This document shows positions 29,274 through 38,201 of a DNA stretch of 64,000 nucleotides, in pieces. The translations under genes were made by a program, and so were the position numbers. The stretch is from Pseudomonadota bacterium. GTDB lineage: Bacteria; Pseudomonadota; Gammaproteobacteria; Burkholderiales; Thiobacillaceae. Where the stretch lies: the NCBI GenBank assembly GCA_021811235.1, contig JAJZPG010000006.1, forward strand, positions 62,001-126,000, given 5' to 3'. Each line of letters starts with the position of its first letter. Position 1 is the first letter of the stretch. The notes under the pieces were generated by a model. It worked only from the letters and a program-made list of their open reading frames with translations, had not been told where the DNA came from and searched no databases.

Positions 29274-30605
29274 TTAGCATTCAACCGTAACGACTTCGCC
29301 GCGCAGGCTGTGCGGGTAGGCCTCGGTGATGGTGACGTCGACGAACTGCCCGATCAGGCGCGCCTGGCCGGGGAAGTTGACGATGCGGTTGTTGTCGGTG
29401 CGGCCGGCGAGTTCGTCCGCGTTCTTGCGCGCGTGTCCCTCGACCAGCACGCGCTGCACGGTGCCGACCATGGCGCGGTTCACCGCCTGCGCCTGCGCCT
29501 CGATCTGCGCCTGCAGCCGCATCAGGCGCTGCGTCTTCAGTTCGGCGCTGACGTCGTCCGGATAGTCGGCCGCCGGCGTGCCCGGGCGCTTGCTGTAGAT
29601 GAAGGAGAAGCTGGCGTCGAAATCGAGTTCGGTCACCAGTTTCATCGTCGCCTCGAAGTCGGCCTCGCTCTCGCCGGGGAAGCCGACGATGAAGTCGGAC
29701 GACAGGCAGAGGTCGGGGCGCTGTTCGCGCAGCTTGCGGATGATCGACTTGAATTCGAGCACGGTGTGGCCACGCTTCATCGCGGCGAGGATGCGGTCGG
29801 AGCCGGACTGCACCGGCAGGTGCAGGTGCGACACCAGCTTGGGCAGCTTGCCGTAGCACTCGATCAGGCGTTGCGTCATCTCGCGCGGGTGGCTGGTCGT
29901 GTAGCGGATTCTTTCGACGCCGGGGATCTCGTGCACCATCTCCAGCAGGAAGGCGAAGTCGGCGGTGCCGCCTTCGTGCAGCGCGCCCTGGTAGGCGTTG
30001 ACGTTCTGCCCCAAGAGGGTGATTTCCTTCACGCCGTGTTCGGCCAGCCGAGCCACTTCGGCGATGACGTCGTCGAACGGGCGCGAGACTTCCTCGCCGC
30101 GCGTATAGGGAACGACGCAGAAGGTGCAGTACTTGGAGCAGCCTTCCATGATCGACACGAAGGCCGCGCCGCCCTCGACGCGCGCCGGCGGCAGGTGGTC
30201 GAACTTCTCGATTTCGGGAAAGCTGATGTCGACCTGGGCGCGGCCGGTCGCGCGCTTCTTCGCGATCAGTTCGGGTAGGCGGTGCAGGGTCTGCGGGCCG
30301 AACACCACGTCGACGAAGGGCGCGCGCGCGACGATGGCGGCGCCCTCCTGCGAGGCGACGCAGCCGCCGACGCCGATGATGAGGTTGGGATTGAGCTGTT
30401 TCAGGTGGCGCACCCGCCCAAGGTCGTGGAACACCTTCTCCTGCGCCTTCTCGCGCACCGAGCAGGTGTTGAACAGGATGACGTCGGCGTCGTCCGGAGA
30501 GGAAGTCGGCGTGAGACCTTCGGATGCGCCCATCACGTCGGCCATCTTGTCCGAGTCGTACTCGTTCATCTGGCAGCCGAAGGTTTTGATGTAGATTTTT
30601 TTCAT
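29274..30605 (-). CDS. miaB: tRNA-2-methylthio-N6-isopentenyladenosine synthase MiaB
   Basis: A 443-residue radical-SAM methylthiotransferase acting on A37 of tRNAs reading UNN codons. N-terminal UPF0004 domain with the auxiliary cluster cysteines ([33 protein letters not shown]). Radical-SAM motif CSKYCTFC at about residue 157. C-terminal TRAM domain with [20 protein letters not shown]. The ATG at 30605 gives the standard [11 protein letters not shown] start; the 30-codon upstream extension is unsupported. It is the first gene of the miaB-phoH-ybeY-corC operon. Confidence 0.96.
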   Translation of the reverse strand: MKKIYIKTFGCQMNEYDSDKMADVMGASEGLTPTSSPDDADVILFNTCSVREKAQEKVFHDLGRVRHLKQLNPNLIIGVGGCVASQEGAAIVARAPFVDVVFGPQTLHRLPELIAKKRATGRAQVDISFPEIEKFDHLPPARVEGGAAFVSIMEGCSKYCTFCVVPYTRGEEVSRPFDDVIAEVARLAEHGVKEITLLGQNVNAYQGALHEGGTADFAFLLEMVHEIPGVERIRYTTSHPREMTQRLIECYGKLPKLVSHLHLPVQSGSDRILAAMKRGHTVLEFKSIIRKLREQRPDLCLSSDFIVGFPGESEADFEATMKLVTELDFDASFSFIYSKRPGTPAADYPDDVSAELKTQRLMRLQAQIEAQAQAVNRAMVGTVQRVLVEGHARKNADELAGRTDNNRIVNFPGQARLIGQFVDVTITEAYPHSLRGEVVTVEC

Positions 30606-30911
30606 GATCCTAGCAACCGTGGTCGGACGCACCCGATGGTGCGTTTGGGCGGGTGTCTGCCGCGAAGCAACGACGCAGCCTACGCGGGTAGGCAAGGAGG
30701 CGCGACAAAGGCAGGCGCGCGACCGGACGTGCCAGCGGGTGGGTAGCGTTGCCCGCTTCCGGCCACACGCCCGGAAGGCGCAAAACGCCGCATTCGTGCG
30801 GACTTGATCGGAGTGGAAAGCGGTCGGCTGCGGTTGCTGGGGTCATACGCCGGGGCAGTGGATAGACTGGGGGCGGAGACTGCCGCACGAAAACGGCGGC
30901 AGGCGGGAATC
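30606..30911. other. Gene-free gap before miaB
   Basis: It must carry the miaB promoter and the 3' trailer of the tRNA-Met transcript. GC-rich, with no supported gene and no clear hairpin terminator. Confidence 0.4.
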
Positions 30912-30988
30912 TGGTGGTGATGGGCAGACTTGAACTGCCGACCCCCGGATTATGAATCCGATGCTCTAACCGACTGAGCTACATCACC
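30912..30988 (-). tRNA. tRNA-Met (anticodon CAT)
   Basis: 77 nt including an encoded CCA. The acceptor stem GGTGATG/CATCACC pairs fully. The D-arm is AGCTCAGTCGGTTAGAGC, the anticodon loop TTCATAA is in a 5-bp stem and the T-loop is GTTCAAGTC. The GTAGCTCAG plus GGGGTC pattern favours elongator Met over the lysidine-modified Ile-CAT tRNA, but that cannot be excluded by eye. Confidence 0.92.
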
Positions 30989-31074
30989 TTTTTCTGGCGA
31001 CAGGGCCGCCGGAAAGCCGCGCATTGTAGCCGAGCCGGTGCGCGTCTGTCAAAGCCCGGCCCTATGCGGGGACA

Positions 31075-31629
31075 TCATTGCGGCCGCAGCTTCGCCAGTT
31101 CGTCGAGCAGGCTGATCAGGAGCTCGCGCCCCAGCGGGCCCATGCCGCGCGCCAGCTGGTCGGCGTCGCGCTCGCCGTTGACCAGCCGCCGCATCACGCC
31201 GCCCAGGCGCGCCATGTCGCCACCCGCCTTCATCATCTGCTCCGCCATATTGGCGAGCACCGACATCGCCTGGGCATCGCCGCGCGCCGAGGCGTCGATC
31301 AGCGCGGCGAGTCCCGGCGCGGCGGCACTGCCGTCCGGCTGGGTGTCGAGCGCGGGCAGCGTCGCCGGGTTGTCCAGCCCGCGCAGGATGGCGTCGAGCA
31401 GGATGCCGTCCTCCTCGTCCAGCCCCAGCTTGATCGAGGGGTCGCGGCGGCCGTTGACGACGTGGCGCAACGCGCCGACCAGCCGCGCCCAACCGGCCTG
31501 CTCGGCGGCGTCGAGCTGCTTCATCAGGTCGGGCAGCTGGCTGCGGTCGCGCAGCGCGTTGACGACGGTGTGGACGAAGGATGCGTGGACGCGCAGGACC
31601 TGTTCGACGGCGGGAGGGAGCTGGGCCAT
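31075..31629 (-). CDS. Conserved-looking hypothetical protein, all helical
   Basis: 184 residues, cytoplasmic, predicted almost all alpha-helical with no membrane segment. Leu/Ala-rich amphipathic helices (LPDLMKQLDAAEQAGWARLVGAL, LVNGERDADQLARGMGPLGRELLISLLDELAKL) could pack as a bundle. No catalytic motif or cysteine is visible and no family is recognised with confidence. The ATG at 31629 is preceded on its strand by the 7-bp CCCCTAG repeat array, so it has no Shine-Dalgarno sequence. It may depend on read-through from gluQ upstream. Confidence 0.6.
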   Translation of the reverse strand: MAQLPPAVEQVLRVHASFVHTVVNALRDRSQLPDLMKQLDAAEQAGWARLVGALRHVVNGRRDPSIKLGLDEEDGILLDAILRGLDNPATLPALDTQPDGSAAAPGLAALIDASARGDAQAMSVLANMAEQMMKAGGDMARLGGVMRRLVNGERDADQLARGMGPLGRELLISLLDELAKLRPQ

Positions 31630-31631
31630 GG

Positions 31632-31693
31632 CTAGGGGCTAGGGGCTAGGGGCTAGGGGCTAGGGGCTAGGGGCTAGGGGCTAGGGGCTAGGG
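31632..31693. repeat. 7-bp tandem repeat (CTAGGGG, eight copies plus part)
   Basis: Eight exact head-to-tail CTAGGGG units (31632-31687) and a partial ninth. On the minus strand each unit is CCCCTAG, so TAG stops occur in all three frames. One of them is the stop of gluQ (31681-31683). The array starts 3 bp from the ATG of the downstream gene. Confidence 0.95.
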
Positions 31694-32610
31694 AGATTGT
31701 CGCGGGCTCGCTCAAGCTTGGCAACCGTCGGGCCGGTCGGCACGTTTTCGATGTGCCAGTGAGCGCTTGCCCACGCCAGAAGCTCGTCAGGGCCGGCACC
31801 CACCAGTTCGGCCGGCGGCGAGTGGCCGAGCGCGGCGAGCGCCTGCGCCAGCACGATGCGGCGCCCCCGTTCCGGCAGGGCGGGGGCGAGGGTCTGCTTG
31901 GACAGCTTCTGCCCGGCGGCGTTGGTGACGAGCGGCACATGCGCGTAGGCCGGCGTCGGCAGGCCGAGCAGGCTTTGCAGATAGACCTGGCGCGGGGTGT
32001 TCCACAGCAGGTCGGCGCCGCGCACGACGTGGGTGACGCCCTGGAAGGCGTCGTCGACCACCACCGCGAGCTGGTAGGCGAACAGGCCGTCGGCGCGCTT
32101 GACGATGAAGTCGCCGACCTCGCGCGCCAGATCCTGCTGCAACAGGCCATGGACGCGATCGTGGAAGTGGGCGCTCACCCCCTCCACCCGCACGCGCCAG
32201 GCGAATTTTTCTCCATGCGGTACCGCGTGCAGGCGGCAGGTTCCGGGGTAGACGATTTCTCCCTCGGCATTGCGCGGCGCCTGCGCCAGTTGGCTGCGCG
32301 TGCAGGTGCAGGCGAACGCGGCGCCCTGCGCGCGCAGGGTCTCCAGCGCCGCCGCGTAGGCGTCGTCGCGCTGCGACTGGACGAGCACCGCGCCGTCCCA
32401 GGCGAGGCCATACGCTTCCAGCTGGCGCAGGATGGTGTCGGCGGAAACCTGGTCGCAGCGCGGCCGGTCGAGGTCTTCCATGCGTACCAGCCAGCGCCCG
32501 CCCGCGGCGCGGGCGTCGAGAAAGCCCGCCAGCGCGGCAACCAGCGAGCCGACATGCAGGGGACCGGTGGGGGACGGCGCAAAGCGCCCGACGTAGGGTG
32601 CGGGGTTCAC
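31681..32610 (-). CDS. gluQ: Glutamyl-Q tRNA(Asp) synthetase
   Basis: A 309-residue truncated GluRS paralogue that attaches glutamate to queuosine in the anticodon of tRNA(Asp). HIGH-like motif FAPSPTGPLHVGS at the N-terminus. MEDLDRPR follows, then a zinc site (CTCTRSQLAQ... PGTCR) and the KMSKS-like QKLSKQ. It lacks the anticodon-binding domain, as expected. The GTG at 32610 (MNPAPYVGRF) is preferred over ATG 32646, which would overlap the glycosyltransferase. The end is unusual: the stop codon is supplied by a 7-bp repeat array, so array length sets the C-terminus. Confidence 0.9.
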   Translation of the reverse strand: MNPAPYVGRFAPSPTGPLHVGSLVAALAGFLDARAAGGRWLVRMEDLDRPRCDQVSADTILRQLEAYGLAWDGAVLVQSQRDDAYAAALETLRAQGAAFACTCTRSQLAQAPRNAEGEIVYPGTCRLHAVPHGEKFAWRVRVEGVSAHFHDRVHGLLQQDLAREVGDFIVKRADGLFAYQLAVVVDDAFQGVTHVVRGADLLWNTPRQVYLQSLLGLPTPAYAHVPLVTNAAGQKLSKQTLAPALPERGRRIVLAQALAALGHSPPAELVGAGPDELLAWASAHWHIENVPTGPTVAKLERARDNLPSP

Positions 32611-32617
32611 CCCGCGA

Positions 32618-33784
32618 TTATGCCGCGCACAACCGCGGTTCAGCATGCAGGGTCTGGTACAACGCGAGGATGCTCTCCACCATGCGCGCCTCGCTCCACG
32701 TGGCGGCGTAGGCCTTGCCGGCCGCGCCGAGCGCCTGCGCCGCGGTGCGGTCGGCTAACAGCGGTGCCAGCACCCGGGCAAATCCGTCGACGTCGTCCGG
32801 CGCGATGCGGCAGCCCTGCCCTTCCTGCAGCACGTCCTTCGTCCCCATTTCGGCCAGGCCCACCACGGGTACGCCGAGCGCCATCGATTCCAGCAATACC
32901 AGGCCCTGGGTTTCGGTCTTGGAGGCGAAGACGAAGACATCCGCCGCGCAGTAGCAGGCCGGCAGCTCGGTCCGGCGCTCGAGGTAGCCGACGAAACGCA
33001 CGTTGCCGGCGAGCCCGCGCTGCGCCACCTTGCGCTCGAGCGAGGCGCGGGCGGGGCCTTCGCCGGCGATCACCAGCAATACGTCTGGCAGTTCACGCCG
33101 CACCGCATCGGTCACGCGCAGCAGGAAATCGAGGTTCTTCTCGAACGCCACCCGCCCGACGTAGGCCATCACCGGGCGCTCGGGCGCGATGCCGTGGCGG
33201 GCACGGAACGCGGGCCCATCGCAGTGGGCGAAGTCGGTGAGGTTGAGTCCGGTGGGAATGATGTGGATGGGGCTGCTGACGCCGTAGGCCAGCAGCGTGT
33301 TCTTCATCGCCGACGAGGGCGCGATCACCGCGGTGACGCCGTCGCATTCCTTGCGCGAGATCATGCGCGCCGTCGCCGCGAGCCAGGCTTTCGGCAGAAA
33401 CGGCAGGTAGTGGTGGAAGTATTCCTCGAACAGGGTGTGATAGGTCTCGACGCACGGCAGGCCGTGCCTGCGTGCCCAGCGCACGCCGGCACGATGGGCG
33501 AGGAAAGGGGTGTGGATGTGGACGAGGTCGAAGTCGGCGGGGTCGAGCGCATCCAGCGCGGCAGCAAGCGCGCGCGGATGCATCAGCCGGTCTTCCGGAT
33601 CGCGTGGAATCTGCCAGCCCGGCACCCGCACGATGCCTGGCTCGTCGACCGCGGCCGGATAGTCCGGCGTCACCAGCACGCTCGCGTGCCCGGCCTCGGC
33701 CAATCCCTGGCGCAGCGTCTGGATCGAGGTCGACACGCCGTTGACGCGCGGGAAATACACGTCGGACACCATCAGGATACGCAC
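32618..33784 (-). CDS. GT4 family glycosyltransferase
   Basis: A 388-residue GT-B enzyme. The N-terminal acceptor domain has VSDVYFPRVNGVSTSIQTLR and HIHTPFLAHRAG. The C-terminal nucleotide-sugar domain has VMAYVGRVAFEKNLDFLL and the E-x7-E motif in ASKTETQGLVLLESMALG. It resembles lipid (diacylglycerol or phosphatidylinositol) glucosyl/mannosyl transferases. GTG 33784 is chosen because GGAG lies 6 nt upstream; a TTG at 33805 is the alternative. It is 7 bp upstream of gluQ and may share its transcript. Product and donor are not known. Confidence 0.87.
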   Translation of the reverse strand: MRILMVSDVYFPRVNGVSTSIQTLRQGLAEAGHASVLVTPDYPAAVDEPGIVRVPGWQIPRDPEDRLMHPRALAAALDALDPADFDLVHIHTPFLAHRAGVRWARRHGLPCVETYHTLFEEYFHHYLPFLPKAWLAATARMISRKECDGVTAVIAPSSAMKNTLLAYGVSSPIHIIPTGLNLTDFAHCDGPAFRARHGIAPERPVMAYVGRVAFEKNLDFLLRVTDAVRRELPDVLLVIAGEGPARASLERKVAQRGLAGNVRFVGYLERRTELPACYCAADVFVFASKTETQGLVLLESMALGVPVVGLAEMGTKDVLQEGQGCRIAPDDVDGFARVLAPLLADRTAAQALGAAGKAYAATWSEARMVESILALYQTLHAEPRLCAA

Positions 33785-33840
33785 GGCAGACTCCGCTGGA
33801 GGCAAAGTCTGCGTTGTATGGCAGAACGGTTACAGGGTGA

Positions 33841-34449
33841 TTACAGGTCGATGCCGGGCTGCGCCTTCACACCGGCGCGGAAGGCGTGTTTCTCGTCGGC
33901 AATGACCGATACCGTATCGGCCAGCTCGATCAGGGCATCGCTGGCGGCACGCCCGGTGACGACGACGTGCTGCATGGCCGGGCGATGGGCGAGCGCGTCG
34001 AGCACGGTGTCCGCGTCGAGATAGCCGTAACTCAGCAGGTATGTCAGCTCGTCGAGCACCACCAGTTGGTACGACGGATCGGCCAGCATGCGCGCGGCGA
34101 TCGCCCAGCCGCGTTGCGCGGTGGCAATGTCCTGCTCGCGGTTCTGTGTGTCCCAGGTGAAGCCGTCGCCGGTGACGTGCCATTCGACGCCGGGCTGTTT
34201 GCCGAGGAAGGCTTCTTCGCCGGTGTCGGTGCGGCTCTTGATGAACTGCACCACGCCGACTTTCATGCCGTGGCCGAGCGCGCGCGCGACCATGCCGAAG
34301 GCCGACGTGCTCTTGCCCTTGCCGTTGCCGGTGATGACGAGCAGCAATCCGCGCTCGTCGCTGGCGGCGGCGATTGCGGCGTCGATCAGTGCCTTCTTGC
34401 GCGCCATGCGCGCGGCATGGCGGGCGTTGCGGTCGGATTCGTTGCTCAC
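33841..34449 (-). CDS. cobO: Cob(I)yrinic acid a,c-diamide adenosyltransferase
   Basis: A 202-residue CobA/CobO/BtuR enzyme that adds the 5'-deoxyadenosyl group to cobalt in B12 synthesis or salvage. The P-loop is GNGKGKSTSAFG (about 40-51). Then come VGVVQFIKSRTDTGEEAF, the corrin-side GFTWDTQNR, and VVLDELTYLLSYGYLD. The start overlaps nothing and btuB lies 35 bp upstream on the same strand, under a cobalamin riboswitch, so the two likely form a B12 uptake and activation operon. Confidence 0.95.
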   Translation of the reverse strand: MSNESDRNARHAARMARKKALIDAAIAAASDERGLLLVITGNGKGKSTSAFGMVARALGHGMKVGVVQFIKSRTDTGEEAFLGKQPGVEWHVTGDGFTWDTQNREQDIATAQRGWAIAARMLADPSYQLVVLDELTYLLSYGYLDADTVLDALAHRPAMQHVVVTGRAASDALIELADTVSVIADEKHAFRAGVKAQPGIDL

Positions 34450-34484
34450 GCGTCCCCCATCAGAAACGGATTTGACGTCGCATT

Positions 34485-36539
34485 CTATTGGAATGCGTAC
34501 TCGACGCTCACCCAGGCATTGCGTCCCGGAAGCGGATACGCGTTGAAGCGGTCGGCATTGGTCGTGCTGTGTACCGCGTAGCTGTAATAGTCCTCGTCGA
34601 GCAGATTGTTGAGCGCGGCGGCCAACTGCCAGTTGCCGACCTGGCGCACCAGTTTGACGTCCATCAAGGTGTAGGCCGGGATCCGCTGGTCGAAGCGGTT
34701 GGGCTCGTCATTTTCCATGCGCTGGCGGCTGACGTACTGGACGTCGGCGGACAGCCGGGTCCTGCCGTCGATATGCCATACGGCACCGAGCGCGAGCTTG
34801 TGGCGCGGCACCAGCGGTACCGCATTGCCATCGAGCGCGACGCCGTCGAGCGTGCCGTCGGTGAATTCGGCGAAGGCGAGCGTATAGGCGGCGTGCAGGT
34901 CGACGGTCTGCAGCCGGCGGTACGCGTCGAGTTCGAGGCCGTAACGTTCGAGCGGCGCGAAATTGGTATTGCCGACACCGGCGCTGTACAGGTCGAGATG
35001 GATCTCGTCCTTCACCCGCATGTAGTACAGCGCGCTGCGCAGGCGACTGCCCCCCCTGCCCCATTCCCAGCCGAGCTGGGCATCATGCGAAACCTGCGGC
35101 TTGAGGAACTGGAACTCGTGCAGGAAACCGGGCGAGAAACCGTAGACCTCGTCCACGGTGGCGAAGCGGAAGCTGCGCGCCACCCGGGCGAACAGCGCAT
35201 GCTGCGGATCGAGCCGATGATTCAGTCCCAGCTCCCAGGCATATTGGGTTTCGTCCTGGCCGCCGGGCTGGGCACCGCTGCCGAACAGGCCACCGGGCGC
35301 GGTCGCATCAAAACGGTCGGCCGCGTCGATCGCGAACCACTCGACACGACCGCCCAAGGCCAGGCGCGTGGCCGGGCTCAACTGCAACTCGTCGCGCGCG
35401 TAGAGTGCGGCGGAGCGCTGCTCGGCATCGACGTCGTTGATCGGCGTGCCGATGTTGGCGGGTGCATTCGACGTCAGCAGGCGATAGTCCCACCACTGCA
35501 AATCGGCGCCCAGCACCAGGCTGTGTGCCACGTCACCCGTCTCGAAGGGCACCCGCAGGCGCGGCGCGAGACTCCACATATCAAGATCGGCGTCCTTGTA
35601 TTCCGGCCAGCCGCCGAAGTCGAAATAGGCCTGCTGCTGCTTGTTGCGGTAGTCGAGGTCGAGCATCAGTTCGTTGCGCCCGAGCGCGAAGCGGCCATTG
35701 AGTCCGGCCTGGTAGCTCTGACGCTTGGCCCAGTCGAGTGGGGTGTTGGTGCCTTCGGGATCGGTCGCCACTTCGTCGAGGCCGGCGTCCGGCTCGACCG
35801 TGCGCGGCCCTGGCAGACGCGTCGTCTGCGCGGCACCGCCGAACTTGAGCGTCCAGTCGCCCAGCACGGTCTTCCAGCGCGCATCGCCGTTCACGCTGCC
35901 CTGGCGGTTGGCGTTGTTGGCACGCCAGCCGTCGGAACGGAGATGGTCGGCGGTGATCCGCACGCCCGCCGTCTCGCCTGCAAGGTTGCCGCTCACCTGG
36001 ACATTACGGCTGGCGTAGCTGCCCAGCTGCAGCTTTGCAGCGGCCCGTTCGGCCTGCCGCAGCGGCGAGCGGGTGATGATGTTGATGACGCCGGCGACCG
36101 CGCCTGCACCGTGCAGGACGCTGGCGCCACCGCGCACGATCTCGATGCGCTCGATGGCAGACAGCGGCAGCGCCGCCCAGTCGATCGCCGACAAGTCGAT
36201 GTCGTTGAGGCGGCGACCGTCGAGCAGGATGAGGACGTTCTGGTCAGCGGCGGCGCCAAAACCGCGCAGGTCGACCGTGCTGGCGGCGGCGTTGCCGTAG
36301 AGGTCGCGCACGCCGATGCCGGCTTGCTGTGCCAGAATTTCAGGCAGCGTGGCCTGCGGACTGTTCTCGATGTCCTGCCGCGTGATCACACTGGTGTTGG
36401 CGGTCTGGTCCGACAGGGCCTGCGGGAAACGGCTGGGTGTGACGACGATGGTGTCGCTGACGTATTCCGGCAGGGGCTCCGCCTGGGTGGAAGCAATGAA
36501 GACAAGGCTCAGGGCGAGCGCAAGCGAGGTTAGACGCAT
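34485..36539 (-). CDS. btuB: TonB-dependent vitamin B12 receptor BtuB
   Basis: A 684-residue outer-membrane receptor. Signal peptide 1-20 (TQA|EP), TonB box-like DTIVVTPSR (28-36), then the plug domain with QATLPEILAQQAGIGVRDLYGNAAASTVDLRGFG. The 22-strand barrel ends in NAWVSVEYAFQ. The start ATG 36539 gives a normal signal peptide; the longer frame to 36584 crosses the riboswitch expression platform. A cobalamin riboswitch lies directly upstream and cobO directly downstream, which fixes the substrate as a corrinoid despite the low similarity of TonB receptors. Confidence 0.93.
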   Translation of the reverse strand: MRLTSLALALSLVFIASTQAEPLPEYVSDTIVVTPSRFPQALSDQTANTSVITRQDIENSPQATLPEILAQQAGIGVRDLYGNAAASTVDLRGFGAAADQNVLILLDGRRLNDIDLSAIDWAALPLSAIERIEIVRGGASVLHGAGAVAGVINIITRSPLRQAERAAAKLQLGSYASRNVQVSGNLAGETAGVRITADHLRSDGWRANNANRQGSVNGDARWKTVLGDWTLKFGGAAQTTRLPGPRTVEPDAGLDEVATDPEGTNTPLDWAKRQSYQAGLNGRFALGRNELMLDLDYRNKQQQAYFDFGGWPEYKDADLDMWSLAPRLRVPFETGDVAHSLVLGADLQWWDYRLLTSNAPANIGTPINDVDAEQRSAALYARDELQLSPATRLALGGRVEWFAIDAADRFDATAPGGLFGSGAQPGGQDETQYAWELGLNHRLDPQHALFARVARSFRFATVDEVYGFSPGFLHEFQFLKPQVSHDAQLGWEWGRGGSRLRSALYYMRVKDEIHLDLYSAGVGNTNFAPLERYGLELDAYRRLQTVDLHAAYTLAFAEFTDGTLDGVALDGNAVPLVPRHKLALGAVWHIDGRTRLSADVQYVSRQRMENDEPNRFDQRIPAYTLMDVKLVRQVGNWQLAAALNNLLDEDYYSYAVHSTTNADRFNAYPLPGRNAWVSVEYAFQ

Positions 36540-36555
36540 GATGAAGTCCGGTTGG

Positions 36556-36577
36556 GCGCCCGCTTCCCCGCGGGCGC
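36556..36577 (-). promoter_or_regulatory. Hairpin between B12 aptamer and btuB start
   Basis: An 8-bp stem GCGCCCGC/GCGGGCGC with a 6-nt loop, 17 nt before the ATG and without a T-run. It is a likely expression platform that hides the ribosome-binding site when B12 is bound (inference). Confidence 0.65.
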
Positions 36578-36614
36578 GTTGCACGATCCGCTGATGGCTT
36601 GCGCCATGCAGGGC

Positions 36615-36789
36615 TCAGGCCGGTATCCGGGCTCGCGCCTGAAGTGCATCGCCTTCCCGGGCGGACCCAGTGGCGTGTGTGATGCACCGTTTAGCGCTTA
36701 CCGTTGCGGGGGCAGCACAGGCTTGATGGCACGTGGCCAATGACCTGTTTCCCGTTTACCCTCGGCGGCGGAACGCCGCGTCGGCACCT
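36615..36789 (-). promoter_or_regulatory. Cobalamin riboswitch controlling btuB-cobO
   Basis: The minus strand carries the conserved elements in order: AGGTGCC, GGGAAACAGGT, CTGCCCCCGCAACGGTAAG, the B12 box GCCACTGG and the closing GAGCCCGGATACCGGCCTGA. Its 3' end is 76 nt from the btuB ATG. Confidence 0.95.
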
Positions 36790-36879
36790 GAAGGCGCGCA
36801 TTATACCCACCGCGATGCGGCGCAGGTACGCCGCCGGACGCGATTGACCGTGCGCGCGCCGGCCCCTATAGTCGCGCCC

Positions 36880-37077
36880 ATGCACGCCGAACTCGATACC
36901 CTCGAAGCGAAGATCCGCCAGGTGGCCGAGCTGTGCCACACGCTGCGCAACGAAAACATCGCGTTGCGCCAGCAGCTGCTGGCGGCACAGCAGGACAGCA
37001 AGCAGCTGGCGACCCGGCTCGATGCCGCCCGGACGCGATTGCAAGGGCTGCTCGATACGCTGCCGGAGGACATCTGA
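36880..37077 (+). CDS. Small ZapB-like coiled-coil protein (TIGR02449 type)
   Basis: 65 residues, almost entirely one coiled coil (LDTLEAKIRQVAELCHTLRNE, ALRQQLLAAQQDSKQLATRLD). The stop overlaps the zapA start (TGATG). Small coiled-coil proteins directly upstream of zapA are common in beta- and gammaproteobacteria and are thought to belong to the cell-division apparatus, like ZapB. ATG 36880 is chosen; the longer frame to 36733 crosses the riboswitch. Divergent from btuB. Confidence 0.85.
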   Translation: MHAELDTLEAKIRQVAELCHTLRNENIALRQQLLAAQQDSKQLATRLDAARTRLQGLLDTLPEDI

Positions 37078-37379
37078 TGGCCGGCCCGCGCTCCATCGAA
37101 ATCAACATTCTCGGCCGCGCCTACAAGGTGGCGTGCTCGCGCGAGGAGGAGTCGGCGCTGATCGCAGCCGCCGATTACCTCGACGAAAAAATGCGCGAAA
37201 TCCGCGACAGCGGCAAGGTGATCGGCGCAGAGCGCATCGCCATCATGGCGGGCCTCAACCTGGCGCATGACCTGCTGACCCAGGGCGGCGGCGGTCTGGT
37301 CGAGGAAGCGCGGTCCCGCCTGACGCACTGCAACGCCCTGCTCGATTCAGTGCTGGAAGATCAGGACAAACTCTTCTAA
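37077..37379 (+). CDS. zapA: Cell division protein ZapA
   Basis: A 100-residue FtsZ-associated protein that bundles protofilaments in the Z-ring. The N-terminal globular half is SIEINILGRAYKVACSREEESAL and AADYLDEKMREIRDSGKVIGAERIAIMAGLNLAHDLL. The C-terminal helix forms the tetrameric coiled coil. The start overlaps the ZapB-like stop. It is followed by 6S RNA and the 5-formyl-THF cyclo-ligase gene, the order seen across proteobacteria. Confidence 0.95.
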   Translation: MAGPRSIEINILGRAYKVACSREEESALIAAADYLDEKMREIRDSGKVIGAERIAIMAGLNLAHDLLTQGGGGLVEEARSRLTHCNALLDSVLEDQDKLF

Positions 37380-37382
37380 ACT

Positions 37383-37572
37383 TGATTCCGCTCCCTGCGG
37401 TGTTCGAGGCCGGTTGCAATTTCTCTGAACCAATGCATACGTGCAAGGCTGCGGTCTATTCCGGTGCGGGTGTGCGCGTGACACGTCTCATGTGCCCAAA
37501 GCGCCTTTGATTGCGGCCGTCTTGAACCCAGGTTCAAGAGTCCGCGGCCGGTCACGGCACAGGCGGGGAGCC
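37383..37572 (+). ncRNA. ssrS: 6S RNA
   Basis: The gene-free interval between zapA and the 5-FCL gene is the standard 6S RNA locus in proteobacteria. The sequence can close as a long rod: a 5' segment (GATTCCGCTCCCTGCGG...) and 3' segment (...CAGGCGGGGAGCC) flank a GC-rich interrupted stem (TTGAACCCAGGTTCAAG; GCGGCCG/CGGCCGG). 6S RNA binds sigma70 RNA polymerase in stationary phase. The ends are approximate. Confidence 0.78.
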
Positions 37573-37582
37573 TTACCCCTTC

Positions 37583-38173
37583 ATGACTAAATCCACCCTT
37601 CGACGCCAGCTCAAGGCGGCGCGCAGCGCGCTCCCGCTTCCCGCCCGCCGCCAGGCCGCGCGTGCTTCGCTGCGCCTGGCATTGCGCCATGGCTTGCTGT
37701 TGCGCGCGCAGCGCATCGGTTTCTATCTGCCGCAAGGCGGCGAGTTCGACGTTCATCCCCTGCTCAACCAGGCCTTGTGCATGCAACGCGACTGCTACCT
37801 GCCGGTGCTGCCGCGCCGCGGGCGGGTGATGCGATTCGGCCGGATGGGCCGCCACACGCGCATGTCGCCGAACCGCTACGGCATTCCCGAACCGCTCGAC
37901 GCGCGGCCGCTGAAGGCACGCCAGCTCGACCTGCTGCTGATGCCGCTGGTGGGCTTCGACCGCGACGGATATCGCCTGGGGATGGGGGGCGGCTACTACG
38001 ACGCGACGCTGGCCTTCATGCAGCATCGGCGCCTGTGGCGCAAGCCGCGCCTGGTGGGGGTCGCCTACGAATGCCAGCGGGTCGACGCCTTGCCGCACGA
38101 CCCGTGGGACATGCCGCTCGACGCGGTGCTGACCGAGCGCCGGCTGTACCGCTTCAACTCGCACCTGAAATAG
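37583..38173 (+). CDS. 5-formyltetrahydrofolate cyclo-ligase
   Basis: A 196-residue enzyme (YgfA/Fau, MTHFS family) that converts 5-formyl-THF to 5,10-methenyl-THF with ATP. Substrate site: FYLPQGGEFDVHPLL. ATP loop: DLLLMPLVGFDRDGYRLGMGGGYYDATLA, the family signature. The C-terminal part has GVAYECQRVDALPHDPWDMPLDAVLTE. In this locus it is usually expressed from the 6S RNA transcript by read-through. The basic N-terminus (TKSTLRRQLKAARSAL) is normal. Confidence 0.94.
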   Translation: MTKSTLRRQLKAARSALPLPARRQAARASLRLALRHGLLLRAQRIGFYLPQGGEFDVHPLLNQALCMQRDCYLPVLPRRGRVMRFGRMGRHTRMSPNRYGIPEPLDARPLKARQLDLLLMPLVGFDRDGYRLGMGGGYYDATLAFMQHRRLWRKPRLVGVAYECQRVDALPHDPWDMPLDAVLTERRLYRFNSHLK

Positions 38174-38201
38174 GCGGCCGGCCGCCCGCCGGCACACCCG
38201 C

